A DNA stretch of 64,000 bases, taken from contig NC_054741.1 in NCBI RefSeq assembly GCF_018143015.1, forward strand, positions 51,413,048-51,477,047, in the 5' to 3' direction. The notes beneath the pieces are model-generated. The model saw only the letters and a program-made list of their open reading frames with translations, had not been told where the DNA came from and ran no database searches. Shown here one piece after another: positions 45,706 to 58,100 of this stretch (positions are counted from its first letter, which is position 1; each line of letters starts with the position of its first letter). Made by a program: the position numbers and the translations under genes. Source of the stretch: Lytechinus variegatus. Lineage: Eukaryota; Echinodermata; Echinoidea; Temnopleuroida; Toxopneustidae.

Positions 45706-46075
45706 AGTGATAGGCCAGGGGGTTAAGCCTATATGAGTTTAGCTGACAAGACTAACCGGATCTCGAATCTCTATAAATACTGTACGATTGCTCTTGAAGC
45801 CCCACAATCAATTCAGACTTTCGTCAAGACGTTATCTCATCGCATTTACTTAATCTTATCTACACCACGGAATTACTGGTCCTTGTCGAACTCGTAGTTT
45901 GGTAGACCTGTTATTTGTTAGAGTTCGAGTCCGACTGAGACACATCATCTCTGCACTGCAGCAACTTGCGCCTGCCGATTGGACTCTTTGGAGCTAGCTA
46001 GGTACCGTATCTGCTCTGTGGAGCTGAGACTACTGTCAGTACTGAGGCACCTAATGTGACGCTGACGCAATCGCC

Positions 46076-46167
46076 ATGGTGGTCCAGTACCAGGCACGAG
46101 ACCCAGAGAGCGGAATTTGGATGGCAGTCACCGTTTTGTCACGGAACGATTTGAGAGCCAAAGTCAG
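46076..46167 (+). CDS. BEN gene exon 1
   Basis: ATG in CGCCATGG is a good initiation context. It encodes MVVQYQARDPESGIWMAVTV and then LSRNDLRAKV, ending AG|GTAATT in phase 2. Joining to exon 2 gives AKVRWTNYRNII without a stop. Confidence 0.65.
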
Positions 46168-49100
46168 GTAATTCACTTTTGTTTCGAATTAAACCCAGTC
46201 CAATAAAAAAGCACGCACTGTAAAAAATAAAGTGCTAATTTAGCACTTACAGCTACAGTCACAGTGCTTGTATAGTGACTGCATTTAGAGTGCTAATTTT
46301 CTTGTTTAAATTTGAACTAGAAAATCAGCACTCGTAGTGCAGTCACAAGCACTGTAACTAAGAAAGTGCTATAAAATTAGCATTTTATTTTTTACAGTGC
46401 ATAGGCCTAGATCTATTACATTAGGGCCTTAAGATAACGATGCAAATTTCATCAAAATCAAAATCTTGTCTCACTGACACCGGCAGTACTCACTCGATAA
46501 ACATGTTAGGCACTATCCTAGATCTATTTCTTTGGTTTTTCCTTGCTTTGCATCTGAATTTAATGAAATTTTTTAGTGTTTATGTTTTTTGGATATTAGT
46601 ACCTGTACATGCTTAATCAATACAACGTTCTCGCCAGGTTCACTCTGACGGTTGTCGGCGCGAAGCGACGAAAGCCGCGCAGCGGCCTCGGTGCGTGCGA
46701 AGCACGCACGGGGGGAGGGTTCGGGAGGGGGGTGTCCCCCCTCCCGCGCGAAGCGCGGTAGCTATCGAAAATATCAATATCGACGAGCTTAGATTGCTGC
46801 TAAATGCACCACATTTTATGTCTGTTTAATGCTTCTCCGGCCACACAGCCGTAACAGTTGCGCGAATTGCGATTGAAGCAGAAAGGCAATTACCGGTACT
46901 GATAACTTAAAAAGGTGAAAGGAAATGTCAATCTCATTTTATACTTACAGTTCATTGATTTATTCACATTGATGGCATCGATAAATTAAGTCCATTATTT
47001 CAATGTTTAGATCGCTACATCCTTGTAAAAGTGCGATTAATTTTGTGAATGCGTGTTGCTTATTATGTCAATGACCGACTACATCTACGGACCGCATGCG
47101 TAGCCCTTTGAGCTTGCGCCGCGTCACGCCCTTACGAAATCCAAAGATTGTTCCAACTTTATTTGGAAGCCTCGGAAGATTTCTTCCGAGGCTTCCAAAT
47201 AATGGACATCGGTATTCATGAGACGGGGTCCCCAATTAACTAATATAATTTGCACGAATTTTTGTTTTGTAAATTCAGATACTCACTGAAACTAACTCTC
47301 ATAAGATTTCTGTTGATGATGTTTACTCTTATAATCTTTTATCAAGATTCTTTTATCACTGTCAATTATTGCTGTTTGTTCGTTACTCACCTATAAAATA
47401 ATGAATGTGCTCATCACGAGCGTGAGGAATATTTTTAGTCATTCATAAAACTTTAGTATTACGATTTTGTTATTAATTGCGATTTATAATGTTTTGAAAG
47501 TATAGGTTAATTGATAGGAAAAATATTTTTAGGTAATACAATATGTAGGCCTACAAATACAGCGTATGTGAAAGAGAGAGGAAGAGGGGGGGGGTTGTAG
47601 ATGTTCGACGGGAGAGAGCGATAGGGGAGGGGTCGTGGCCTGGACAATGACAAGGGGATGTTGAGATCGTGTGTGTGGGATTGGTGAAGAAGTCAATATT
47701 CAAAGCGAATATATTTTTTAGAATTCTACTGATGATGATGGCTGAATAATCTTTCTTTACATGTATATTTTGGTGATTTTAAATTCTAAAAATATTTTCT
47801 TGCATCATGAGTGGGAAGATCGAGGTACGTGATTCAATAAATTGCATCACAATATCACTTTAGGTGTAGTTTTAAATTTACAGAAATTCACGTTTTAACA
47901 GTATTAAAATAAGATTTTCTTAATTGTATAGCACTCATCCAGCGTAAACAACATGAAGAATATTTGAGGTCATGAAATCAGCTGATTCGCACTCAAACAA
48001 CAGGTTAAAAGGTCACACACGTGGCACACATTCCAGGGTGGGAAATCGGGAAACCCGTTCAAGCACAATGATTGGCTCAAGCCCAAGATAATGAATACTA
48101 ATTAGATCACGTGCCATCGGCTTTGGGGCGTCTCGTTCACATTCCAACTCATTTCATGAATATCATCCACAGTAATTAGGCTAATGATGTTGTAAAGCTA
48201 ACTGCACAATGCCGATAGAAAACATAACATCAGTGAAATTGAAAAATTCATCCAACGATATTCAAATTATACTAGCAACTCATTGTGGGCGTAAACAACG
48301 AAATACATATCCTCTAAAACGTTCACACAATTCGTACTTAAAATGAATATCTGTGAATGAATTGTCAATCCACTTTGTTGAATGTGTGTACTTCTATCGA
48401 AATCTATTGAATCACGTACATGTACCCCTCCCGACCCAAGGTGGATTTTCAATCGCCATAAAGATTATGCAGCCACAATGATCAATCACAGTAGACACAT
48501 CCGTAAATGAATAGTAATTTCATTCGCTCCGAACATTGACTTCTTTTCGCCAATCCCTCCGACCCCCATAAAGTCACAAACATCCCATAATTTTCATCTA
48601 CATTGCCCACGACCACCCCCCTTTATTCTTTCTTTCTCCTTCACACAAATCTTTTTTTTCAAATAATATTTTATTTTAAATCGTAGTTGTTAAGCAATTG
48701 TACAACAAATTCATAAAGCATTCACCGTGATGATTAAAAAAAAAACATTTCTCAGGACCGTGACAGGTGCGCTCATTATTCAATTGGCAGGCCATGAGCA
48801 ATAAAGAACAATACAAATGAAAATACACTGTATATACGTATAAGTCACATTAAAAAGATGAGTTGTAATGAAAACAAATGTGAATGATATTAATAAAGAT
48901 AATTACTTATGAAAATTGTAACAGATTCAATGAATATCTGAAAAAAAAAACATTCGAACTGAATTAGTTTTGGATCCCATAGGAAGACTCGGATCCCCAG
49001 ATCAAGGATTTTGATGCCATGTGCGATTTGTTTCCTGAATCGTTGCGAGCGCTAGTGCGGTGATACAGAACTTGGTAGACACACCGTCACGAAATTAATC

Positions 49101-52100
49101 AACACTTTCAAAAGATCGATGTAGAGATCAAGACTTTGGAAATTATGGAGTAAAATCGGAATATAAATGTGAATAAATCATTATGCTGTAAGTAAATGAG
49201 TTGGACATTATGTCAATCCATTCCTTTGGCTTTGTCATTATCAACGTGATCTTTGAATAATTTTCTTAATTCGCTCGATCTACGGGAGTGTCATACGAAA
49301 AGCATTCAATGAATTCAAGTAGTCGATGTAGCCCCGATGTAGCAAAGGCTGGGACGAGATGAAATTAAAATCCGATCGAATTTTGATGTTATTTTTGACA
49401 CTTTATTTTTGAAAAAGATAAGTGATAATATCAACTGAAAACTGAAATTCGTAATAATCTAATAATTACATTGCCTAACCCAGTAACCTACGGTACCCCT
49501 CTCAACTCACTTTATTTTTTCCGTATTTACTACCATTTTAAAGACGTAAATAATGTGAGCAATGCGATACGCAAGCGAGGTAAGCATCTTCGCGCTTCCA
49601 ACAAAAGAGATTGGGCCTCGAGTCGAGGTCGTATCGTATACAGCGTAGTGAGTGAGTCAAAGAAATCCCGGGAAGAAATCTTGGACGAAATAATCGTCAA
49701 GTTTATTTTAGGATCTGAAAAGCAGATTGTGTTATTTAATATATTCATTTTTTGTAGATCTATTCCTGTTTTACAGTTGTCGGCCACGGTTGTCGGGGAA
49801 GTTCACGGTTGTCGGATTTCCTCTGAAAATTTTCAGGGTTGTCGGCGCCCGACAACCGTGACGCGTGGTAGCGAGAACGTTGAATCAATATAACTTTTTG
49901 CTGAGGTGGAATTGTCAGTTCAATTTGATGTATGAAATAGAACTAGATATTGTTTCAATACAACAAGGAAACCATTTGTTGGTTGCTTTTATTATTATTG
50001 GCCATTCAGTTCTTTAAGTTGCCCAGAAAAAATTAGGGTGATAGGTTAATAATAATGAAAGTAAATCTGCAGAAAAAAAATGATTTGAGTGCCCAGTTTT
50101 GATTAAGGTCACCTTCTGAACCTTCTGAAGTTTACACCGGCAGGGCAGTAGTCTGCAAATCGCCAGCGTGGCGATTTTATGAAATAGGTCAGGTCTGATC
50201 TAGAGTACCGGTATTGTACAAACTTCTCACTTCATCATTTTTCACATGGTTTGTAATTGCCAGTTCAATTTGATGGAATGACAAAGGGTCAAAGTAAATG
50301 TGCAGAAAAATTATAAGTTTTAGCGGACAATGTTTATTAGGGTCAGGTCGGATAGTGTTGTATGAACTTATTACTTTATCACATGGTTTTGGAAATTGTC
50401 ATTTTTTTAATTTTATGAAATAGATATTGCTTTCGTTACAGCAAGGAAAACATTTGTTGATTGTACAATGTACTGAGCATATTCCTTAGTAGAATGATAA
50501 TTTAAAAAATGCCATAAATTGATAGAATAATTATTAAAAAAAAACGTTTTGTCTAAGTTAAAAAATTGTCAAGTGATAGAATCTATCAAAGCTTGGTATC
50601 TGTATAGGCAAAATATGCTTAATGAATTTGGTTACAGCCAATATCATTTACAAGAATTTATTTGGTGGAATAGGAATGTGAGGTTAAAGCACAGGTCTTA
50701 TTTTTATTATCCAATATGGTATGCGAAAGGTATTTATTCCATCTCACAATTATATGATGGTGTTGGTAATGCAAAATTATTTGAAGATTTGGTTATCGAA
50801 TTTGACATTCCTATTAGGGACCGTAGAAAATATGATTCTCTCATGAATGGAATCTATCTTAGCTGGTTTGATGATGCTGTGCACACAGATGAAGATATTT
50901 TTAGGAAGATTGTTAATAATTTATTGATTCAAAAGAAAAAACCTAAACATGCATATGATATGTTACAAAAAAAGTATTGTACTTCCAATACTAAGAGGGA
51001 GAGTAAGTGGGAAGAGCTTTTTGGGCGCCAGCCTAAAGAGATAGACTGGTCCATAATACACAGGGATAACTTTAGATGTACAATAGAAACTCAACTGAGA
51101 AGTTTTTATTTTAAGATTTTTCACAATGCTTTTGGAGTTAATGCCTTTTTGTTTAGGATAAGGAAACGAGATTCCCCCGATTGTTATTTTTGCTCAGAAG
51201 AACCTGAAACATTGGATCATTTATTTTGCAACGGTAATAAAGTAGTCCCTTTCTGGGAAAATTTGATGGATAAAATATATACTAATTTTGACATTTCCCG
51301 TGAATTAGTATTCTCAAATTTCAATTATTTGTTTGGTGTACATACGGGAAGTAAACATGACTCTTGTATTAATGTTCTATTTTTGTATTTGAAATTTTAC
51401 ATTTACTCTTGCAAATTTCAGGAGAAAGAACTGAGGTTTGAAGCTTTTATCTCAATGGTTAAATCAAAACAAAATGTAGAATATAAGATAGCTCAAAAAA
51501 AGAATAAGCTGAGTGCTCATTTTAAGAAATGGACCATACAGTTTTAAGGAAATTTATCCTGTTTCAATTATTTTACTTATTTGATGTAATTTGTACTTGT
51601 TATGCAGTAATGAGGGTCCTCTTTTATAACATAGGAAAGTATGAAGAAAGTTAAACTTTATACAAGCTTTTAACATTGGGAAGACGTGCGTGTGTGTGTG
51701 TGGGTCTGTGGGTCTGTGTATGTGAGAGTGGTATGTTGTGAGGATGGATGTTTGTGGCTGATTATCAAGTTAACTTTAGATAATTTAGCTTGTTAATGTG
51801 TTTAAATAGCCTTGAACTTATTGTCAGCCTATATTGTTTGTTACTGTTATTTTATGAAAACCAATAAAAACAGAAAAAAAATATAAAAAAAACCATACCA
51901 CTCATATTGCAAGCATTTAGAAAAGTTTAGATAACTGTCCTGTTAATTTTTAAATTAGTCTAACTTTTTAAGCACAGGTTTTTGTGGACACAATATATTT
52001 GATGGAATTTTATGAAATAGGTATTGAAAAGTCTATATTGCCAGACCTTAATTGCACACTGATTTTTGTTTTTCCTTTATCCTTAAGTTTAACCAATTCA

Positions 52101-55100
52101 AAATAAATTTACTCATTGTAATCTTACGTACATGTATGATTCTTCTTATTTATGTTGCTCCCACAAAATAGACAAATTTGCATGGGAAAAAGCAATTGAA
52201 TTGATAGAATAATAATTATTGAAAAAAAAACAATACCACTCTTATTGCAGACATTAAGAGAAAATTAGGAAATTGTCCTGTTAATATCAGACACTTGAAA
52301 TTTTATAATGGAATTTTATGAAATTGATATTGCTTTCAATATGGCAAGGAAAACATTTGTTGATTGTATAATGCACTGGGCAAATTACATACAATGTAGT
52401 CTTTAGATTCAGACTTGCTTTTATTATGATTATTGGCCATCCGATTCTTGGTATTGCTCCGACAAAATAGTGGAAATTGTGGGGGGGGGGACAATTGATA
52501 GAATATTAATAATAAATGCCACACCACTCATATTACTAACATTTAGAGAAAATTGTCCTGTTAATTAAAAAAAACGAACTTTTTAAACACTGCTTTTTAC
52601 GGACACATGCCCATTGCTAATTGCCATTGCTTTGTACATATACGTGTTGGATGAGATTGCATTAGTTACATGTTGTATTAAAAATAAGTTCTCATGAGTG
52701 AGAAAGTTAAATAGCGGTAGTCTATATTATAATAATAATAACAATTTTATATACCGCAAAATTGCCTCTAAGCGGTTAAGACAAAGGAAAATGAAGTTTA
52801 AATGAAATAGAAATACTTTGCACAACAAAATGTAACAAAACTAATATTACAATTTACAACTTTCTCACCATTCAAATAAACTTTTTGTTGGGGTGGACTT
52901 GTCCTTTAAAATTCTGTTCTCATGAGTGAGAAAGTTGAAAAGTATTATATATTGCCAGGCCATAATGTAACACTTATTTTTGTTTTTCCTCCGTGACTTG
53001 AGCCATTTTGAAATGAATTTACTCATGGTAATGTTACACGTATGATTCGTCTCATCTGGCTTGTGGCTGCTGATCGGCTCATAATGACATGAAATTTCAA
53101 TATTTCCAAGGTTTCTAACTGTTTCAATCTGGCACAGATTTATGCATACTTTAACTGTTGAATCCGCCGCACTTATATACATTTTCATCGTTTTTTTCAT
53201 TCCAGATGGACAAACTACAGAAACATCATTTCGGATATTCCTACCACGGACCTGGGGGTTTCTCTTTTGAAAAGGCTGCTACCTCGTGAACTGGAGAAGG
53301 AACTGTGGCCTGGTACTTCACCGTTCAATCTGCAATCGGGGGACAAATTTCAACTTGTAAAAGGTGATGGTTCAAGGGGCGAGATTGCTACTATCAGGAC
53401 AAACGACCCCTTTTGAGGAATGGTTAGTATTTACATTTGTCATACAAATGCATTCTGCATGAGCAAATTGTTATATTTTTGTCACACCAAATTATACAGT
53501 ATGCAACCACAGGAGATTAATTTCAAGTTGCATGCTTGCCTACTTAAGTGGTGTTTTACTTATAATAAGTAAAATATAAATGAAGTGTTCATTCGTTTAA
53601 TGAATCTAAAAGTGTTCATTAGATTAGAAATTGATCTTACATCCATCCAAATTCCCTCATTACTGCCACTTTATTTCATGTCCACTGCTCTGCCTCTTAA
53701 TTTTGTGTAGATTTTTATTTTCATATGTTGCACAATATCCATGGTTCTGATTTTATGACATGTTTTAATCGATAACATAAACATCTCATTTCTGATCGAA
53801 ATCTTAATTTAGATTGAAAGTGATTCCTAGTATTATCAGGTGTACACTCTGTTTACTTTCATATTTCACTCTTTTCACTTTTTATTAGATAACTAAAACT
53901 GAACATGGAGGAAGGCAGTTTAGGTACGAGCATATTGCAGAGGCTCCAGAGCAAGATGATACCAATGTGGCTGTTCCTGTGCAACCTCCAAGGAAGCGTC
54001 CCCTGGTTGCTGATGCAGGTGACTGTGTTAAACCTTCAAGGAAACTTCGGAGAACATCAGGGAAGCAGGTTAGAAAATTAAACTTCATCCCAAGTTACAT
54101 TGCTCGTAATTCACAAAAAAGAAGACCATTTGAGATGCAGTTTAAAGTTTAAACATTTTTCAAGTGTTAATAAAACAGCAAGAAAGTTGAAAGGGGTCAC
54201 TCTATGAGTGTGGGAATTCCAAATTGGCTGCATAGACCTACATATTGTACATGTACATGTGACTTTGAAAAGGTATGATTTTACAATTTCGCTGAAGTAT
54301 TGATAAATGTATATTGTATTCTATATGATAATGACATTAATTCTTAAAAAACTTTATTAATATGCATTAATATGTTCCACTATTTTTGAAATACGAGATT
54401 GGTGCCTTTTCACTGCCGTAATTCAAATGATATCAAACTAAAGAAATACTCTTGCTTTTCAGAGTGCATTAGGACCGACTAGAACAAAGAAAACTGCACC
54501 TCCACAGCCACCAGCGCCAACCAAACATCCCAAGGCTACAACTAAAGTGACAAAGAAGGTAGGTTCATAGTACATATATTAATTCTTTACCCATTAGTGT
54601 TTTGCAGGGGGGGGGAGTATCCTGCACCACTCTTCTGGTAAAAGAAAAGAAGTTATCACCAAGTACATCTTACGAGTTGTTCTGACTTAGAAAAATCAGA
54701 TATTGTTAATATGGCGAGGGCTAATGACTTTTGTGCCTGTACAGTGCGTATAAAAAAGGGGACAGTTTTGAAAAGTCTATAAAAAATTTGTTTCAAAATA
54801 TTGTATCTATATTTTGATGTTAATAGATGCTCTTAGATCTTATCTCTCAAATGCCATTTAAAAAAAATAAATTTTGTTCATGCTTGAGCGAACATGGGAT
54901 GTTTTTGTCGGGGGTTCAAAAAGAGGCTTGCGCCAAAATGGCAGAAATGAGAAATTTGATGATTAGACTTTTGGCTAATCAGCAGACTTTCTCTTAATCT
55001 TTTCATTATCTTTGCCATAATTGTCGAATTATGCTGTCGAATTTCATTAACTAATTTATTTATTTACCTGAATTATTTTGTTTTTCATTTAAACTTCTTT

Positions 55101-58100
55101 TACCTTTTAATTTTCTTTTATAAGTAAGAAAAGAAGACTTTTTGTCAACCCAAGTAAGAAGATTTACATCATTAATTGGGAGAATTTGTAATTGTTCAAA
55201 TCCTTTTATTATGTGAAACAAATTATGATATGATACCTTTAAATGACATGAATCCATTTACAAGGGGTTATTGAATCCTTCACCAAGTTTAATTATGTTC
55301 TTGAGTGTACAAACAGGAAAGAACTCATGTCTTTCAAAGGCAATGGTGTATTGAGTCAATTTTGAAGGAGCAAGATATGGCAGATCGGGTAAAATGTATT
55401 AAAGAGTTGTAAAGCGAGCAAGCAAAAATCTTGGTCATGATTTTTTTTTAATTGATGGGGGATTGAGTACCCCAAGCCCCCACCCCTCAGTATGCCAATG
55501 TTCAAAGGCACCATAAACTTTGTAGCACACAATGAAAGGATTTGAAAAAAAAACAAGCTCTCCCATACTTTGGTTGAAAAAAAAATGTCTTGCCTGAAGA
55601 AGGAATATTCAAAGCTAAAAGAGAACATATTAAAAAGGAACAACATAAGAAATATTCAAGCAAATAAGTAGATTTGGAAATTTTGACCGGATAATTAAAA
55701 AATAATGGTAAAGATAATGAAAAGGTTAAGAGGAAGTTTGTTGATTAGCAAGAAGTCCGACCATCATATTTATCATTTTATGCCATTTTGGCGCAAGCCT
55801 CCTTTTTAACCCCAGACAAAAACATTCCGTGTTCGCTCAAGCATGAACAAAACTAAATTATTTTAATGACATTTGAAGGATAAGACTTCAGAGCACCTAT
55901 TGACACCAAAATATAGAGATCATAATTTGAAACAAAAATTTTATAGACTTTTCAAATCTGTCCCGTTTTTTTTGATACGCACTGTAGTGGTGTTCTATTT
56001 TTTTGTAATTTTTTTTTATTCAGGGGGGGGGTGGGTAATTGATTCATGAAATTACTACAATATTGGTAGTAATCAGATTTCCCACATTGTAGGATTACTT
56101 TTGTGTTGACTTATGGTAGCATCCTAATAAAATCTTCCAGATTAAATAAATGAGTTGAATTTAACCAACTACTTGATAAATTTTTTTATCTATATTTATA
56201 ATAATTAAGGGTCAAGTCCACCCCAGGAAATGTTATAAAAATAGAGGAAAAGCAAACTAGCATAGTGCTTAAAATTTCATCAAAATCGGATTTAAAATAA
56301 GAAAGTTATAACATTTTAAAAATTCGCTTATTTTCACAAAACAGTGATATGCACATCTAGATGACTCAGTCGATGATGTCCATCACTCACTATTTCTTTT
56401 GTTTTTTATTGTTTGAATAATACAATATTTCATTTTTTTTTATAGATTTGACAATAAGGATCAATTTGACTGAACCATATAGTATTAAACAATGCTAATT
56501 CCACATGTTCAGGGAGGAATTAATTGTATCACTTGACAGTGAGGAGAAAATTAGAATATATTTCACATAATAAAATACAAAAGAAATAGTGGAAGATGAA
56601 TATATTTCACATAAGAAAATACAGAAGAAATAGTGAGCGGATGATGTCATCGTCAGTCTCCTCATTTGCATACCGACCAGGATGTGCATAAACTGTGTTT
56701 TGAAATTAGGCGACACTTTAAAATGTCATAACTTTCTTATTTTACATCCGATTTTGATGAAATTTTCAGTGTTATGCTTGTTTTATTTTCTCTTTTTATT
56801 CAAATCAACTTTTTTGTTAGGGTGGACTTGTCATTTAAAGGGAGATTGATTGTTAAAACAAACGTGGAATATTTCTAGATTTATTGGAATATTTCTAGAT
56901 TTGTCGAAAGCGTTTGACTCAATAAATCACCATATTTTATAACGGAAGTTGCAATTTTATGGGTTTAGAGGAATTTCTTTAGCATGGATACAGAGTTATT
57001 TATATAATAGAAAACAATTTGTATGCATAGATGGTATTAATTCTAAATTGCTAACATGCAGGAGTTCCGCAAGGATCCATTTTAGGCCCGTTATTTTTTC
57101 TATTATATGTTAACGATATGCAATATGTAACCCCAAACTTTCGTCCAATCATATTCGCAGATGACACAAACCTTTTTGTATCTGGTAAAAATGCCCATGA
57201 TATATCTAATATAATTACTTTGGAACTACCAAAATTGGAGATGTGGTTTTTGGCTAATAAATTACTGGTTAATTCTCAAAAAACTAATTATATGATATTC
57301 AAACCAAAAAATAAAAAACTCTTTGAACAAATCTGCGATGTTACAATCAATAATTTTAATATACAACAGGTATCAAACACCACATTTCTTGGAGTGACAA
57401 TTGATGAAAATCTTACTTGGACTCCACATATTAATATCATCCTGCGAAAGATCTCGTATGCAATTGGTATATTATACAAAATAAGACACTTTGTTCCTTT
57501 GAAAATATTGATTAATATATATAATGCTATTATCCTTCCCCATCTGTCTTACTGTATTGTAACTTGGGGGCATTGTGCTAAAATTCTTCTAAATAAATTG
57601 TATGTTCTACAAAAAAGAGCACTACGTGCAATTACAAACTCTCATCCGAGAACTCCATCTGGACCTCTTTTTAGAAAATTTAATATGCTAACTATATTTC
57701 AAATACATGAACTGCAAGTTGGATCATTTATGTACATGTATAATAAAAACTTGCTTCCCCATATTTTTTATGATATGTTTAAAATGACAAAGGATGCCCA
57801 TACACTTAATACAAGACATGCTAATAACATGTATATTCCTCTGTTGAAATATCAAACTTCACGTAAATCTGTAAAATATTCTGAAGTAATTACTTGGAAT
57901 GCAATACCTGATAATATAAAAATGTCCCCATCTATTGCCTCATTAAAACGAAAGTATAAAATACATCTTATGAAGGAATCTTAAGTAATATATAATTTAC
58001 CCATCACAATTCAGACATAAATGTACCCCCCTTTCTCTCTCTATATTATGTATATTTCAATATGTCTTTTGAGCCCAGCCTTTGAAAGGCCAATGGCCTC

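Noticed and set aside
53414..53416. TGA as a selenocysteine codon
   Set aside because: No known selenoprotein family has a BEN domain, there is no Cys counterpart evidence, and I saw no convincing SECIS-like stem after 59472.
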